Below, one piece after another: positions 25,216 through 33,454 of a stretch of DNA of 64,000 bases. Numbering within the stretch: position 1 is the stretch's first letter; each line of letters begins with the position of its first letter. This DNA comes from Bradyrhizobium sp. 200 (GTDB lineage Bacteria > Pseudomonadota > Alphaproteobacteria > Rhizobiales > Xanthobacteraceae), in assembly GCF_023100945.1 (NCBI RefSeq), contig NZ_CP064689.1:8786001-8850000 (forward strand), written 5' to 3'. The notes beneath the pieces are model-generated. The model was given only the letters and a program-made list of their open reading frames with translations, was not told the origin of the DNA and searched no databases. Position numbers and translations under genes: made by a program.

Positions 25216-27495
25216 TCAATTGCTCCGAAAGTCCATGCGGCCGATGGTCGGATTGATCGTGTTGCCGTCGAGAAAGATAGCCGTGAAGACTGTGTAATTG
25301 CCTACCGGGAGATTCGGCGGCAGCGACACGGCAAAGCGTTCGTCGCCTTCCTGGCTCGCGCTCCCGGCTGCGACCACCATGCCATTCTCGCCGAGGAGAA
25401 CGTACCGTGCCACCGGCCGGATCGGCAGCATCTCGCGCAGCGTGTCGCGCTTGAGCGACACCCGAACGATGCGGCGATCGCGCTGCTGCTTGAGCGCGAT
25501 CTCGGCGTCGGCCGTCACCAAAATGCGATTGCCGATGTGCTCGACCCGCGTCACGAATGCCTTGGCTGGATAGGCATAGAAGTCGAACGTGCCAAGGCCA
25601 ACCGGATAGGTGAACTCGCGAATGACGTCGAGTGTGTAGACGTCGGGCAAGAAACTCCTGAGCCGGTAGGGACCGTTGGTCACGAGCAAGTGGTTGTTGG
25701 CTTCGACGAATTGATCGAGCGCCTGCCAGCGTGCGGTCGCGGCTTGCGCACTCACCAGGCTTTCGAGCGCCGCCGGTCGGTAGCCGGCCGCGGCGAATTC
25801 CTTGATCAACGCGCGCAGCTTGTCGCGCTGTGCTGGATCGCGCGCGAGGTCGAGCCACGGCAAATTGCGACGCTTAGCCTCGCTTTGCGAGAAAGCCGCG
25901 ATTTCGCGCTCGACGGCGGCTTCCATCAGCACCAGGACGTGCCACGGCACCGAGCTCCACGGCGGCGCCACCAGCCCATCCTCATGCTCGTCGGTCGGGA
26001 TGGAGTCGACATAGACCTCCACGATTGGCGAGCGATAGGTGAAGACGAGATCGGCGATCGGGAGCTTCGATTCCTCCACGCGAATGACGCGGACACCCTT
26101 GAGGCGGTCCCGCACCAAGCTGGTCGCGGCGGAAACCTCGGCATCGAAGGTCGCGGCGGCGGGCGAGCTACCCCATCGGTACGCAAAGGCGTAAGGGTAG
26201 ATCAGGTCGGCGGTCTCCATTTCGCTGCCATCCTGGAACGGCGATGCAAGGACGCGGTAGACGACTTTGGTCATCGCGCTCCCGGCGGCGTCGATCGGAA
26301 CGAGCCGGCCGGTGCTGGGCTCTGGCACCAGGGCATCGGCCGGGATACGGATGGATTGCCGTGTCGATTGCTCCGCAGGCCGAACCTGCGCGCGATTGGG
26401 AGCCCACAGACTGTTGTATGGAACGGCCAGAAACGCATCGTCGCCGACGATCGCCCACACCAGCCGGCCGGGCGCGTCCGTGAACCCGGCAACCGGGTTC
26501 CAGGCTGCGGTTGCGCGGATGTCAATGCCCAGCCGGAGCCAGCCGTTCCACGGCAAATCCTTCAGCTTGAGCGTCCGCAGGACGACGGCTGAGTTGAATC
26601 CGAACTGCGAGTCGACCGCTATATTCTCGATCCCGTTGGAGAAGTCGTCGCTGTAGAACTCGCGCCGGAGCCGATAGCCAATCACCGCGCGGTCGCAACC
26701 GCGGGTCAGCTCCGTTATCAGGTCGCGTGCGATGTTGAGGTGATCAGCGGGGTCTGTGTAATCCGCCTCGACTAACCGCCCATAGAGCTCGTCGGCGTGT
26801 TTACGATCAACCTCGCCGCTGACGGCGGGATACAGCAGGTGATAAGCCTGGAACCAGCCCTCCTTGATCCAGGGTGGTGCTGGCCAGGCATTAAAGCCGA
26901 CATTGGCGGCGCGCAGCACCTCGTTGACCGCAACCTCGTCGAAGCGGACGTCCCAGTCTGTCGGATGCAGTGCAAGTCGGTGAAGCACCATGTCCTCGCT
27001 GCCGGTGTTTTGCGCGCGCACGGCCAGCGAGGCAGCAGTCCCCACGGTGGGCTTCGTGTCTGCGCCACGATCAACGTGACCGATGTAGTCCGCATGATAC
27101 GGCGTGATCGGGTAGCGGTACGGAACCACGTCCGGATGCGACACCAACGAGTGCGCAGCATTTTCGATTGCGCGACAGCGCGCTTCACGTCCCTGCACGC
27201 GCTGTGGATTGACGCTGACGGTGATGAATGAGCGCAGTGAAACGACTGACTTGAGGTGCGACGGCGTCTCTCCCGAAAACTGCGGGGTGGCGCCGAGATA
27301 GGCGTGGAGCGGGTCCTTGGCGTTGCTGAATTCTCGGGCCCCCGCTCCGGGATCGAGCGGCTCGATGCGGATTTCCTGCGGGTAGAAAGAGGGATAGTAC
27401 GGCACCTCATGTCCGGCTTTCGCCGTCAGCGCAGCGGCACAGAGCAGCGCCGCTGCGAGCGCGCCGCTTTGCATGAGGGATTCCCGCACGGACAT
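25216..27495 (-). CDS. Exported A-B fusion protein of unknown function in an ABC operon
   Basis: A 759-residue predicted periplasmic protein. The signal peptide ends near LTAKAG, after which the chain reads HEVPYYPSFYPQEI. Residues about 25-390 form module A, paralogous to the 20522-21670 protein. Residues about 400-759 form module B, paralogous to the C-terminal 400 residues of the membrane protein at 17491-20160; shared stretches include FAYRWG, VAPPWSSVPWH, LLVTNGPYRL and YPVGLGTFDFYAYPAKAFVT. I do not recognise an active site. Start: ATG 27495 (GAGGG upstream) or ATG 27474; both give a signal peptide. It sits between the substrate-binding protein and livH. I infer a partner of the transporter or an enzyme making its ligand. 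Confidence 0.82.
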   Translation of the reverse strand: MSVRESLMQSGALAAALLCAAALTAKAGHEVPYYPSFYPQEIRIEPLDPGAGAREFSNAKDPLHAYLGATPQFSGETPSHLKSVVSLRSFITVSVNPQRVQGREARCRAIENAAHSLVSHPDVVPYRYPITPYHADYIGHVDRGADTKPTVGTAASLAVRAQNTGSEDMVLHRLALHPTDWDVRFDEVAVNEVLRAANVGFNAWPAPPWIKEGWFQAYHLLYPAVSGEVDRKHADELYGRLVEADYTDPADHLNIARDLITELTRGCDRAVIGYRLRREFYSDDFSNGIENIAVDSQFGFNSAVVLRTLKLKDLPWNGWLRLGIDIRATAAWNPVAGFTDAPGRLVWAIVGDDAFLAVPYNSLWAPNRAQVRPAEQSTRQSIRIPADALVPEPSTGRLVPIDAAGSAMTKVVYRVLASPFQDGSEMETADLIYPYAFAYRWGSSPAAATFDAEVSAATSLVRDRLKGVRVIRVEESKLPIADLVFTYRSPIVEVYVDSIPTDEHEDGLVAPPWSSVPWHVLVLMEAAVEREIAAFSQSEAKRRNLPWLDLARDPAQRDKLRALIKEFAAAGYRPAALESLVSAQAATARWQALDQFVEANNHLLVTNGPYRLRSFLPDVYTLDVIREFTYPVGLGTFDFYAYPAKAFVTRVEHIGNRILVTADAEIALKQQRDRRIVRVSLKRDTLREMLPIRPVARYVLLGENGMVVAAGSASQEGDERFAVSLPPNLPVGNYTVFTAIFLDGNTINPTIGRMDFRSN

Positions 27496-27530
27496 CACGA
27501 CCCTCGAGGCAACGCCTGCCTTCAACAACC

Positions 27531-27561
27531 GACCATGCCCTCGCAAAACGAGGGCATGGTC
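27531..27561. repeat. Perfect 13-bp inverted repeat between substrate-binding and A-B fusion genes
   Basis: Arms GACCATGCCCTCG (27531-27543) and CGAGGGCATGGTC (27549-27561) enclose a 5-base loop, with no T-run. Placed right after the substrate-binding gene, it fits an mRNA stem that protects the upstream message or weakens read-through, so that the binding protein is made in excess. This role is inference from position. Confidence 0.7.
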
Positions 27562-27578
27562 ATGTTGATAGGCGAGCT

Positions 27579-28955
27579 TCAGGCCACCTGTGGCCAAGTC
27601 TCCTTGATCCAATTGTAGGTCGACGTCGGATCGTTGTGCGAGGTGCCCGGCTTCGGCCAGTTCGGCGGCGCCGTGATGTTGCGGATCGGGATCGTGATCA
27701 TCCTGCCCGGATCGAGGATCTGGAACGGGTACTCGGCCACGTTCTTGCTGAACCCGGTCACCGCGTCCTTGTAGCCCTGGTGATTGTCGGGCCGGATGTA
27801 GAGATAGCCCGCCGCGGTCTCGAAATACATGCCTTCGAGCTGGCTGATGATCGCCTCTTCGTCCGGCCAGCCACCGACGAGCCTGTTCGCTTTCTCGACC
27901 GCCGTACGGTACATATGAAGCGTGTGGTACGCGCCATCCGACTGGAAGTTCGGATACTCGTTCCAGCGCTTGAAATACTTCTCCACGAAGGTCTTGTTGG
28001 CCGGCCAGCGATTTCCCGGTGGGAAGGTGAAGTAGTAATTGGAGTGGACGCCAGCGATGACACCTTCCGGGTGATCCTTGCCGATGGCGTGCGGCGCGAC
28101 GCCGAAGGCGATCGTGCTCGCGAACTTGGCATTGTTGAACATGCCATAGCGCAGCGCTTGTTTGTAGAGCGCCACATAGTCCCCGCCCCACACTGACGAC
28201 ATGATCAGGTCAGGATTCGAGGACATCGTTTTTGTGATGTGCGCCGTGAAGTCGGTCGTGCCGAGCTTCGGCCAAGCTTCCGATACGACCTCGGCGCCGG
28301 GCACCATCTTCTTGTAGGCGATCATGAAGTGGTCGAAGGCGTTGCGACCGTAAGAGTAGTCGGGATGGATGTGGGCGATCTTCTTTGCGGTCGGCCAAGT
28401 CTGCGCCGCCGCGACCGCGCAGGTCACGCCGTCGGCCGACTGGATGTTGGTGATGCGGAACGCGAACTTCGGGTTCGGCACCGCCTTGTCCCACAGGAAG
28501 TCGGTGCAGCCGTCAACGAAGATGGTGAGCAGACCGAGTTCCTCGGCGACCGGTCCGAGCGCGGGGGTATTGCCGCTGGATATGACGCCGGTGAACATGT
28601 CGATCTTCTCGGAGAGCTTCATGCGGCGAAGCTCTTTCACGTTGGCGTCGGTGCCGGCGTTCTCGTCCGCCGTAATGGTCTCGATCTTACGTTTGCCGAG
28701 AATACCGCCCTGCGCGTTGATCTCCTCGGCGGCCAGTATGTGGCCCTTGAGCGAGGGCTCTCCGAGCACTGCCGCGGGGCCGGTTAGGAAGGTCATGTGG
28801 CCGAACTTGAGCGGGGTGGCGGGAATATTTCCCTTCGGAGGCCTGTCGACCTGCGCCACGGCCGGAGCAATCGCCGGCACCGTTGCTGCCGCGGCCCCTA
28901 TCGTAATACCTAGGCTATTCAGGAAATTTCTGCGATTCAGCTGCTGCTGCGTCAT
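27579..28955 (-). CDS. ABC transporter substrate-binding protein, branched-chain (HAAT/LivK-like) type, Tat-exported
   Basis: A 458-residue periplasmic receptor that opens the nine-gene operon. The twin-arginine signal is NRRNFLNSLG (residues 7-16), followed by AVAQ. The body is the type I periplasmic fold of HAAT receptors: FLTGPAAVLGEPSLKGHILA (about 55), NAQGGILGKR (about 82), and the HPDYSYGRNAFDHF stretch (about 200) typical of the hinge-side region. ATG 28955 has GGAGGA 8 bases upstream. It is longer than LivK (about 370), as is common for amide/urea/aromatic-ligand members. The ligand is unknown; linkage to the A/B proteins and a cupredoxin suggests something other than leucine. Confidence 0.9.
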   Translation of the reverse strand: MTQQQLNRRNFLNSLGITIGAAAATVPAIAPAVAQVDRPPKGNIPATPLKFGHMTFLTGPAAVLGEPSLKGHILAAEEINAQGGILGKRKIETITADENAGTDANVKELRRMKLSEKIDMFTGVISSGNTPALGPVAEELGLLTIFVDGCTDFLWDKAVPNPKFAFRITNIQSADGVTCAVAAAQTWPTAKKIAHIHPDYSYGRNAFDHFMIAYKKMVPGAEVVSEAWPKLGTTDFTAHITKTMSSNPDLIMSSVWGGDYVALYKQALRYGMFNNAKFASTIAFGVAPHAIGKDHPEGVIAGVHSNYYFTFPPGNRWPANKTFVEKYFKRWNEYPNFQSDGAYHTLHMYRTAVEKANRLVGGWPDEEAIISQLEGMYFETAAGYLYIRPDNHQGYKDAVTGFSKNVAEYPFQILDPGRMITIPIRNITAPPNWPKPGTSHNDPTSTYNWIKETWPQVA

Positions 28956-29242
28956 GGACCGTCCTCCGATTCGAGGGTCGGGTGCGACGCTCCCGCCACG
29001 CGCGGAGCACACACCTCCGGCCTTTTCGTGGCTTATTGCAACATCTTAGTCCCGCGGCGCCTCCGAGTAAATCAACTTCCGCCGATTTCGAGCGCAATCG
29101 GCTGTCTCTCCGGGGGCGGTGGCGGGTTCGCAAGCAAAGGTCATGCGGACAACGAATTGCGCCGACGATCGGCGGTAGCCTTCTGCGACGTGGTCTGCGT
29201 CTCGCCGCGTGTCGCCAACCAGGGCCCGATCGGATGCGAGCG

Positions 29243-29722
29243 TCATCGGACCTCCTCCTCGCGTTTTTTGTTCTGCAGAAGATCGGCGCCGGTTGAAAGT
29301 TCTCTGGGCGCCGGAGGGGACGGTCCGACCTGGCTCGGTTGCTTGTCGAAGTGCAGCATCCGCAGAGCGTCGGTGTCTGCGGGAAGGAAGATAGTCGTCT
29401 TGTCATCCAGGAACTTGTCGTAGGCCCGCAAGGTCCGGAGGAACTGGTAGAATCTCGGATCCTGCCCGAAGGCTGCAGCGTAGGTCCGCGAAGCCTCGGC
29501 ATCGGCCTTGATGCGCTCGGCCTGTCCGGCAGCGTCGGATTCGATGCGGCTCTTCTCGTGGTCGGCCTCGGCGATGATCCTCTTCGCCTCCACCTCACCC
29601 GCCGAGCGGTTCTCCTTGGCGATCTTGGCCCGCTCGGCTTTCATGCGTTCGAAGACGTGCTCCCGGTTCAGCTCCGGAGGGTAGAGGCGGCGGACAACTG
29701 ATGTGCGTGTGCAGCGTGATCG
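29243..29722 (-). pseudogene. hflC: hflC-like (SPFH/band 7) C-terminal remnant
   Basis: The minus strand from about 29700 to 29243 encodes only the last 155 or so residues of an HflC-type protein: VVRRLYPPELNREHVFERM, then a coiled-coil MKAERAKIAKENRSAGEVEA, the segment AAAFGQDPRFYQFLRTLRAY and FLPADTDALRML. In intact HflC the N-terminal membrane anchor and the SPFH domain come before this; upstream of 29720 I see neither. HflC with HflK forms a membrane ring that restrains the FtsH protease. No hflK or ftsH lies nearby. I read it as a truncated leftover, although ATG 29644 could still give a 133-residue peptide. Confidence 0.75.
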
Positions 29723-29950
29723 CGGTCGCCATGTTGGCTCGTTTGAGTGTCAATCGGCGTTGAATTGGATTGGGACCCTGTGTCGGCGCCCAAAAGGGCC
29801 CCAGCCGGTGGAAGACCAATCCGAGCAAGGGGTAGCGCCTGCCTGGTAGCGAATGTTGCGTGGCCCTTGGCGACAGCGGCCGCGAAGCGTACAGAGCGAT
29901 TGCACACGGATCTGAAGATAGCTCTCCGGGCCTCGAGGAGGACCAACGTC

Positions 29951-30365
29951 GTGAAGCGGGACTTCGACCTCATCGTCTATGGCGCGACGGGTTACACCGG
30001 CCCTACGGCACGGACTTCGTTTACGACGAGATGATGGTCGCGGATTTGGGGAAATCGCTCGCGTGACGACGGAGACGTTCGCCACGATGGTTTCCTTGTT
30101 CGGGACCGGCGGTCTCAAACCCGGCGCAGGCCCGACTCGGGAAGTGCGCGAGAAGGGCTTCTACGACATCCTCTTCCTGGGCGATCTGCCGGATGGCGGA
30201 CGGGTCGAGGCGGTAGTCACGGGCGACCGCGATCCGACCAGCAAGATGATCGCCGGGAGCGCTCTCTGCAAATTGCCTGCCCAGCCAGGGCCCAATGACG
30301 CCAAATCCATCGTGGATATCGCGACGGGGCAGAAGCCGGACCGCGATCCCACGCCAGAAGGGTAG
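29951..30365 (+). pseudogene. Saccharopine-dehydrogenase/trans-enoyl-reductase-like remnant
   Basis: The start (GTG 29951) encodes KRDFDLIVYGATGYTG, the Rossmann motif of this family. It is joined immediately to what is normally the far C-terminal part: YGTDFVYDEMMVADLGKSLA in another frame, then REVREKGFYDILFLGDLPDG and SKMIAGSALC in a third. So a large internal deletion plus at least two frame changes have destroyed the gene. Intact relatives are about 390-420 residues. Nothing suggests residual function. Confidence 0.75.
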
Positions 30366-30632
30366 GGCAAGGATCCGGCTGCGGCGGAGTTGGGCGCCAG
30401 CTCTCACCTTCCATCGTCCAGGTGATGCCGGGCGGTGCAGGCCGGCCGCGCGGCTAATTAAGAAATCTTCGGGCGCGAACCGGCGGGCGGGTGCCGACCT
30501 TTCCTTCCACATATCGGCGAATTAACTCGCGTTTGGGCCCTGGCGGCGCATAATCAAACAATCACCGCTCCGCCTTCCAGGCATTACCGGTGACAGAGAG
30601 TGTTGCGCTCCCGCCTGTTCGAGGGAAGCATC
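30366..30632. other. Intergenic, nothing recognised
   Basis: Short non-coding stretch after the reductase remnant. It may hold the promoter of the small gene that follows; no clear boxes. Confidence 0.25.
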
Positions 30633-30881
30633 ATGCCCCAATCTCAACGCCTGTCGTCCGTCATTCCAATCGCTGCAATTGAGCGCCCCGCCTGTCCGAA
30701 GTGCAAGGCCCCGATGATGCTCGTCAGCATCGAGCCAGCACGCGCCCGGGGCGTCGACTTGCAAACGTTTGAATGCGCTGTCTGCAATCAGGTACTTACG
30801 AGCTTTGCCGCGTTTGAAGACCCCATGAAGTCCAAGGGTCTTGGACGCTGGCTTCAAGGCGATTTGCACTCACCGAAGTAA
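30633..30881 (+). CDS. Small zinc-ribbon-like conserved protein
   Basis: An 82-residue hypothetical protein. Two cysteine pairs, CPKC (about residues 22-25) and CAVC (about 49-52), have the spacing of a small zinc ribbon, with a short C-terminal basic tail. ATG 30633 is preceded by GAGGGAAG at a good distance. From memory, similar small proteins are common in Bradyrhizobium and relatives, function unknown. It stands alone. Confidence 0.7.
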   Translation: MPQSQRLSSVIPIAAIERPACPKCKAPMMLVSIEPARARGVDLQTFECAVCNQVLTSFAAFEDPMKSKGLGRWLQGDLHSPK

Positions 30882-31039
30882 GGCCCGCCGGCGTGAAACG
30901 GCGAGCTACTGTCCGGCGAGTTGGTCGGGCATCTAAACGACGCGCACGGCACCGAGAAGCGGCTCGATCGATTCACTGACAGATTGTTCCCCGGCAGAGG
31001 CAGATCTCGCCAAATCTGACCGCTGAAGGCGCAGGGAAA

Positions 31040-31219
31040 ATGATCTCGATCAAATCGACCGGTCGAACGCTAACCGAGATGCAAGAACTGGAGGCGATGG
31101 CCGCGGAGCTGCTAAAGACTGCCCGCAAGCTCCCTCCGGGGCCGGTACGCCACGATCTCCTTAAGGAGATCGGGAAATTCCGTGCGTGGATCATCGCGCT
31201 GAAGGCGAAGGGGAAATAG
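31040..31219 (+). CDS. Small conserved helical protein
   Basis: A 59-residue ORF: MISIKSTGRTLTEMQELEAM, then a helix with AAELLKTARKLPPGPVRHDL, ending in a basic tail. It has a GCAGGGA ribosome site before ATG 31040. The pattern TARKLPPG-RH-LLKEIG-FRA is one I know from many small Bradyrhizobium proteins of unknown role. The regular heptad-like hydrophobics suggest a helical hairpin. Confidence 0.65.
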   Translation: MISIKSTGRTLTEMQELEAMAAELLKTARKLPPGPVRHDLLKEIGKFRAWIIALKAKGK

Positions 31220-31403
31220 TCGGCCTCGTCCAGCGGGTCAACAGTTCCCAAGGTCAATTAAACTAACCCGGCCTCGGTAACCGTGCCGCTTATCCGTGAT
31301 CTTTCGAGCCTCAATGAGCGTTGCCGACAGCACGGCTATCCGCGCTGCCGACGTTGCTTCTGACGATCAAACGGCACCTACACATCCTGCGACATGCGAA
31401 ACA

Positions 31404-31802
31404 TCATTGGCAGATTCCACTGAGGGCTGAAAAAAGCCCGCGACGCGACCGAACGGCAATGATCAGGGGTTTCTCGCGTCCCATATTGAATTCGTAGACA
31501 GCAATTTCATAAATGAGCCGCGACCCAACGTAGCCAAGGGTCACGAACGCGTTTTCTTGCGAACCCTTTTGAGCAATTTCCCAACGATTTGCAACGGACA
31601 ACGCATCGCCGACAGCATTGCCGGTTTCTTTGTCGATCGATACGTGGCGTTTAAAAGGTGCACTCGGCGCGGGCCGAACAAGTCCCTCGTCATTTACTCG
31701 CACCCATTCCTTAATTTCACACGAATAGACCTCGGCCACGGCTCCGATCGGGCACACAGCAATGGCCGCCATAGCGGCTGCAAATGTGGTGTTGAGTTTC
31801 AA
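31404..31802 (-). CDS. Exported hypothetical protein
   Basis: A 132-residue protein with a clear Sec signal (MKLNTTFAAAMAAIAVCPIG, cleavage near AVA-EVYSCEI). The mature part has two cysteines (in YSCEI and at the C-terminal GICQ) and a mixed beta pattern. It matches no family I can name. It stands alone in a gene-poor, more AT-rich stretch, which may be foreign or decaying DNA. Confidence 0.6.
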   Translation of the reverse strand: MKLNTTFAAAMAAIAVCPIGAVAEVYSCEIKEWVRVNDEGLVRPAPSAPFKRHVSIDKETGNAVGDALSVANRWEIAQKGSQENAFVTLGYVGSRLIYEIAVYEFNMGREKPLIIAVRSRRGLFSALSGICQ

Positions 31803-32100
31803 TCAAATCACTTTCCGAACTGGCTTGTTATTCCCCCTTAGCGGCCAAGAATCCATTATCGCAAGCTTTGCACTGGTAAGGTTACCGTCGTGAGTACTCC
31901 CGTGCGATAATCAGCACTCGCGTTGGACACGCATTGAAAAATTGTACCACGTGAACGACCACAAAAATGCTAACCGGGTTGGGATTGCGGTTTTTTTCTT
32001 GAGCCAGCTATCGCTCAAGCGCCGTCAACAGCGACTAGGGGGCGAACATGTACGAAGTTCTGATATTGCTGGTTCTGGCAAATTTAGGCTTCACCAGCTA

Positions 32101-32429
32101 CATCTGACGAACGGTCAGGCGTGGCCCTCCAGGCGGCCTGGCTCGGGCTTGTTCCCAAGCAGCATTCGACCGGCGGCAAGGAACGTCTGGGTAGAATCTC
32201 AAAGCAGGGAAATCGGTATTTGCGATGGCTGCTCGTCAAGGGCGCCATGGCCGTTATCCGATATGCGCGGCAGCATGGCACGCGGCGCCTCCGGCTTGCG
32301 CATATTATGGAGCGCCGGCCGATCAAGGTCGCCGCCGTGGCGCTTGCCAATAAAATCGCGCGCATGGCCTGGGCCATGATGGTACGCGGAGAGCAGTTCA
32401 AAGAGCCAAGATCGCTGCCAGCAGCATAG
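32101..32429 (+). mobile_element. IS110-family transposase, C-terminal remnant
   Basis: About 105 codons of the second (transposase_20) domain of an IS110/IS116 transposase: AAWLGLVPKQHSTGGKERLG, then GRISKQGNRYLRWLLVKGA and AVIRYAR. The DEDD N-terminal catalytic domain is absent and no start signal precedes it. The 3' end looks natural (stop at 32427-32429). It marks a past insertion and deletion in this gene-poor region. Confidence 0.88.
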
Positions 32430-32912
32430 ACAATAGGAGTTTCAACGATTGGCGAGGGCATGACGACGTAATGCAGATACGGTTGTTCCGGGGATTGGGA
32501 GAGCCCGTTTGGGTCAACGCACTTTCAAGTGCATGCGAACGATCGGGACCCGATCCGCACAGAGCATTAGGGCCAGCGGCCACACCTGCCGCATCAACAG
32601 GCCGGACACGTGACCGCACCCGACCAATGGGTCAGAAAGTTCTTGCCAGAGCGCCGTCCACACGTGACCCGGAGCCGCCATGATCTTGTCTAGGATCAAG
32701 ATGGCGCTCCGACCTACTCCCCTCTATTATGACAGGTGATCAAGCGCCCGGCTATTGTCTCGCGGGACCTGATCGAGACGCACGTCGCATGCCTATTAGG
32801 GCAAGGTCATCGCGTGACGTATCCGAACCAACACCGCCTGATCCTCCGAGCCCTCACCGAATATCGGTGAGGACCCTGACGCATGCAGGCGTTTTCAAGG
32901 GGAGGAATGCTC
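32430..32912. other. Intergenic region with a hairpin, no gene
   Basis: About 480 bases without coding content. An inverted repeat pairs GCCAT (32678-32682) and CTTG (32686-32689) with CAAGATGGC (32698-32706). It could be an insertion-sequence end or an RNA hairpin; I cannot decide. Confidence 0.35.
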
Positions 32913-33008
32913 ATGAACTTCAAGCAAACTGCTGTCAGCGTTTTGACCGTCGCCTGCCTCATCGGGGCCGCGATGCTTCTGCCGGAACTTCTGCGTTCAG
33001 CACACTAG
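32913..33008 (+). CDS. 31-residue single-pass membrane peptide
   Basis: A tiny ORF with a strong ribosome site (GGGGAGGA, 4 bases before the ATG region) encoding MNFKQTAVSVLTVACLIGAA and a short tail ending in AH. One hydrophobic segment with a basic N-terminus would sit in the inner membrane. The match of ribosome site and membrane pattern is the only support. It ends 2 bases before the converging fucU-like stop. Confidence 0.45.
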   Translation: MNFKQTAVSVLTVACLIGAAMLLPELLRSAH

Positions 33009-33010
33009 GT

Positions 33011-33454
33011 CTAGTTGATCGTCCCCTTCCGAATTAGGAAGCAGCCGAAGCTGTGTGTGTCGCCGACCTGCACGACGCCGAAGCTGCGTTTGGCGCTATC
33101 ATAGAATGCAAACCGCTCGATCTCTCCGAACGCAATGGGCTGCTCCGAACAGCGGTTGATCTCCCGCAGCACCGCGCCATGAATCTCCGGCGTTTTGTCG
33201 GGCTCGCGCGCATCAATCATGACGCGGATCGGATCCGGCTCCGACGCATCGAGCGGAAGGACTCTCAGAATCGCGCCGATCACCTGCGGCAGGAGCAGGC
33301 CGGGCAGCCGGATCAGGCGACCCGTGACTGACGCGCGGGCGATGCGCTCGGCCGGATGGTTAGCATCGACCACAGCCAAGTCGTCGCCGTGCCCCATCGA
33401 CGCCATCAGCCACAGCAGGTCGGGCGTCAGGATCGGATCGATTCCCTTCAGCAT
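33011..33454 (-). CDS. fucU: RbsD/FucU-family sugar mutarotase
   Basis: A 147-residue pyranose/furanose mutarotase, which speeds interconversion of sugar anomers such as L-fucose. The motif MGHGDDLAVVDANHPAE (residues 20-36) with His22 is the family's active-site strand, and the C-terminal Y-D-S-A-KRSF region is typical for FucU. I chose ATG 33454 because the long upstream frame is antisense to the neighbouring lactonase. It is the last gene of the minus-strand unit LacI-amidase-reductase-lactonase-mutarotase and overlaps the lactonase by 7 bases. In that context L-fucose or a similar deoxy sugar is the likely substrate. Confidence 0.9.
   Translation of the reverse strand: MLKGIDPILTPDLLWLMASMGHGDDLAVVDANHPAERIARASVTGRLIRLPGLLLPQVIGAILRVLPLDASEPDPIRVMIDAREPDKTPEIHGAVLREINRCSEQPIAFGEIERFAFYDSAKRSFGVVQVGDTHSFGCFLIRKGTIN

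Noticed and set aside
32048..32107. 19-codon hydrophobic ORF (MYEVLILLVLANLGF...)
   Set aside because: Too short, directly before an IS remnant; the ribosome site is only moderate.
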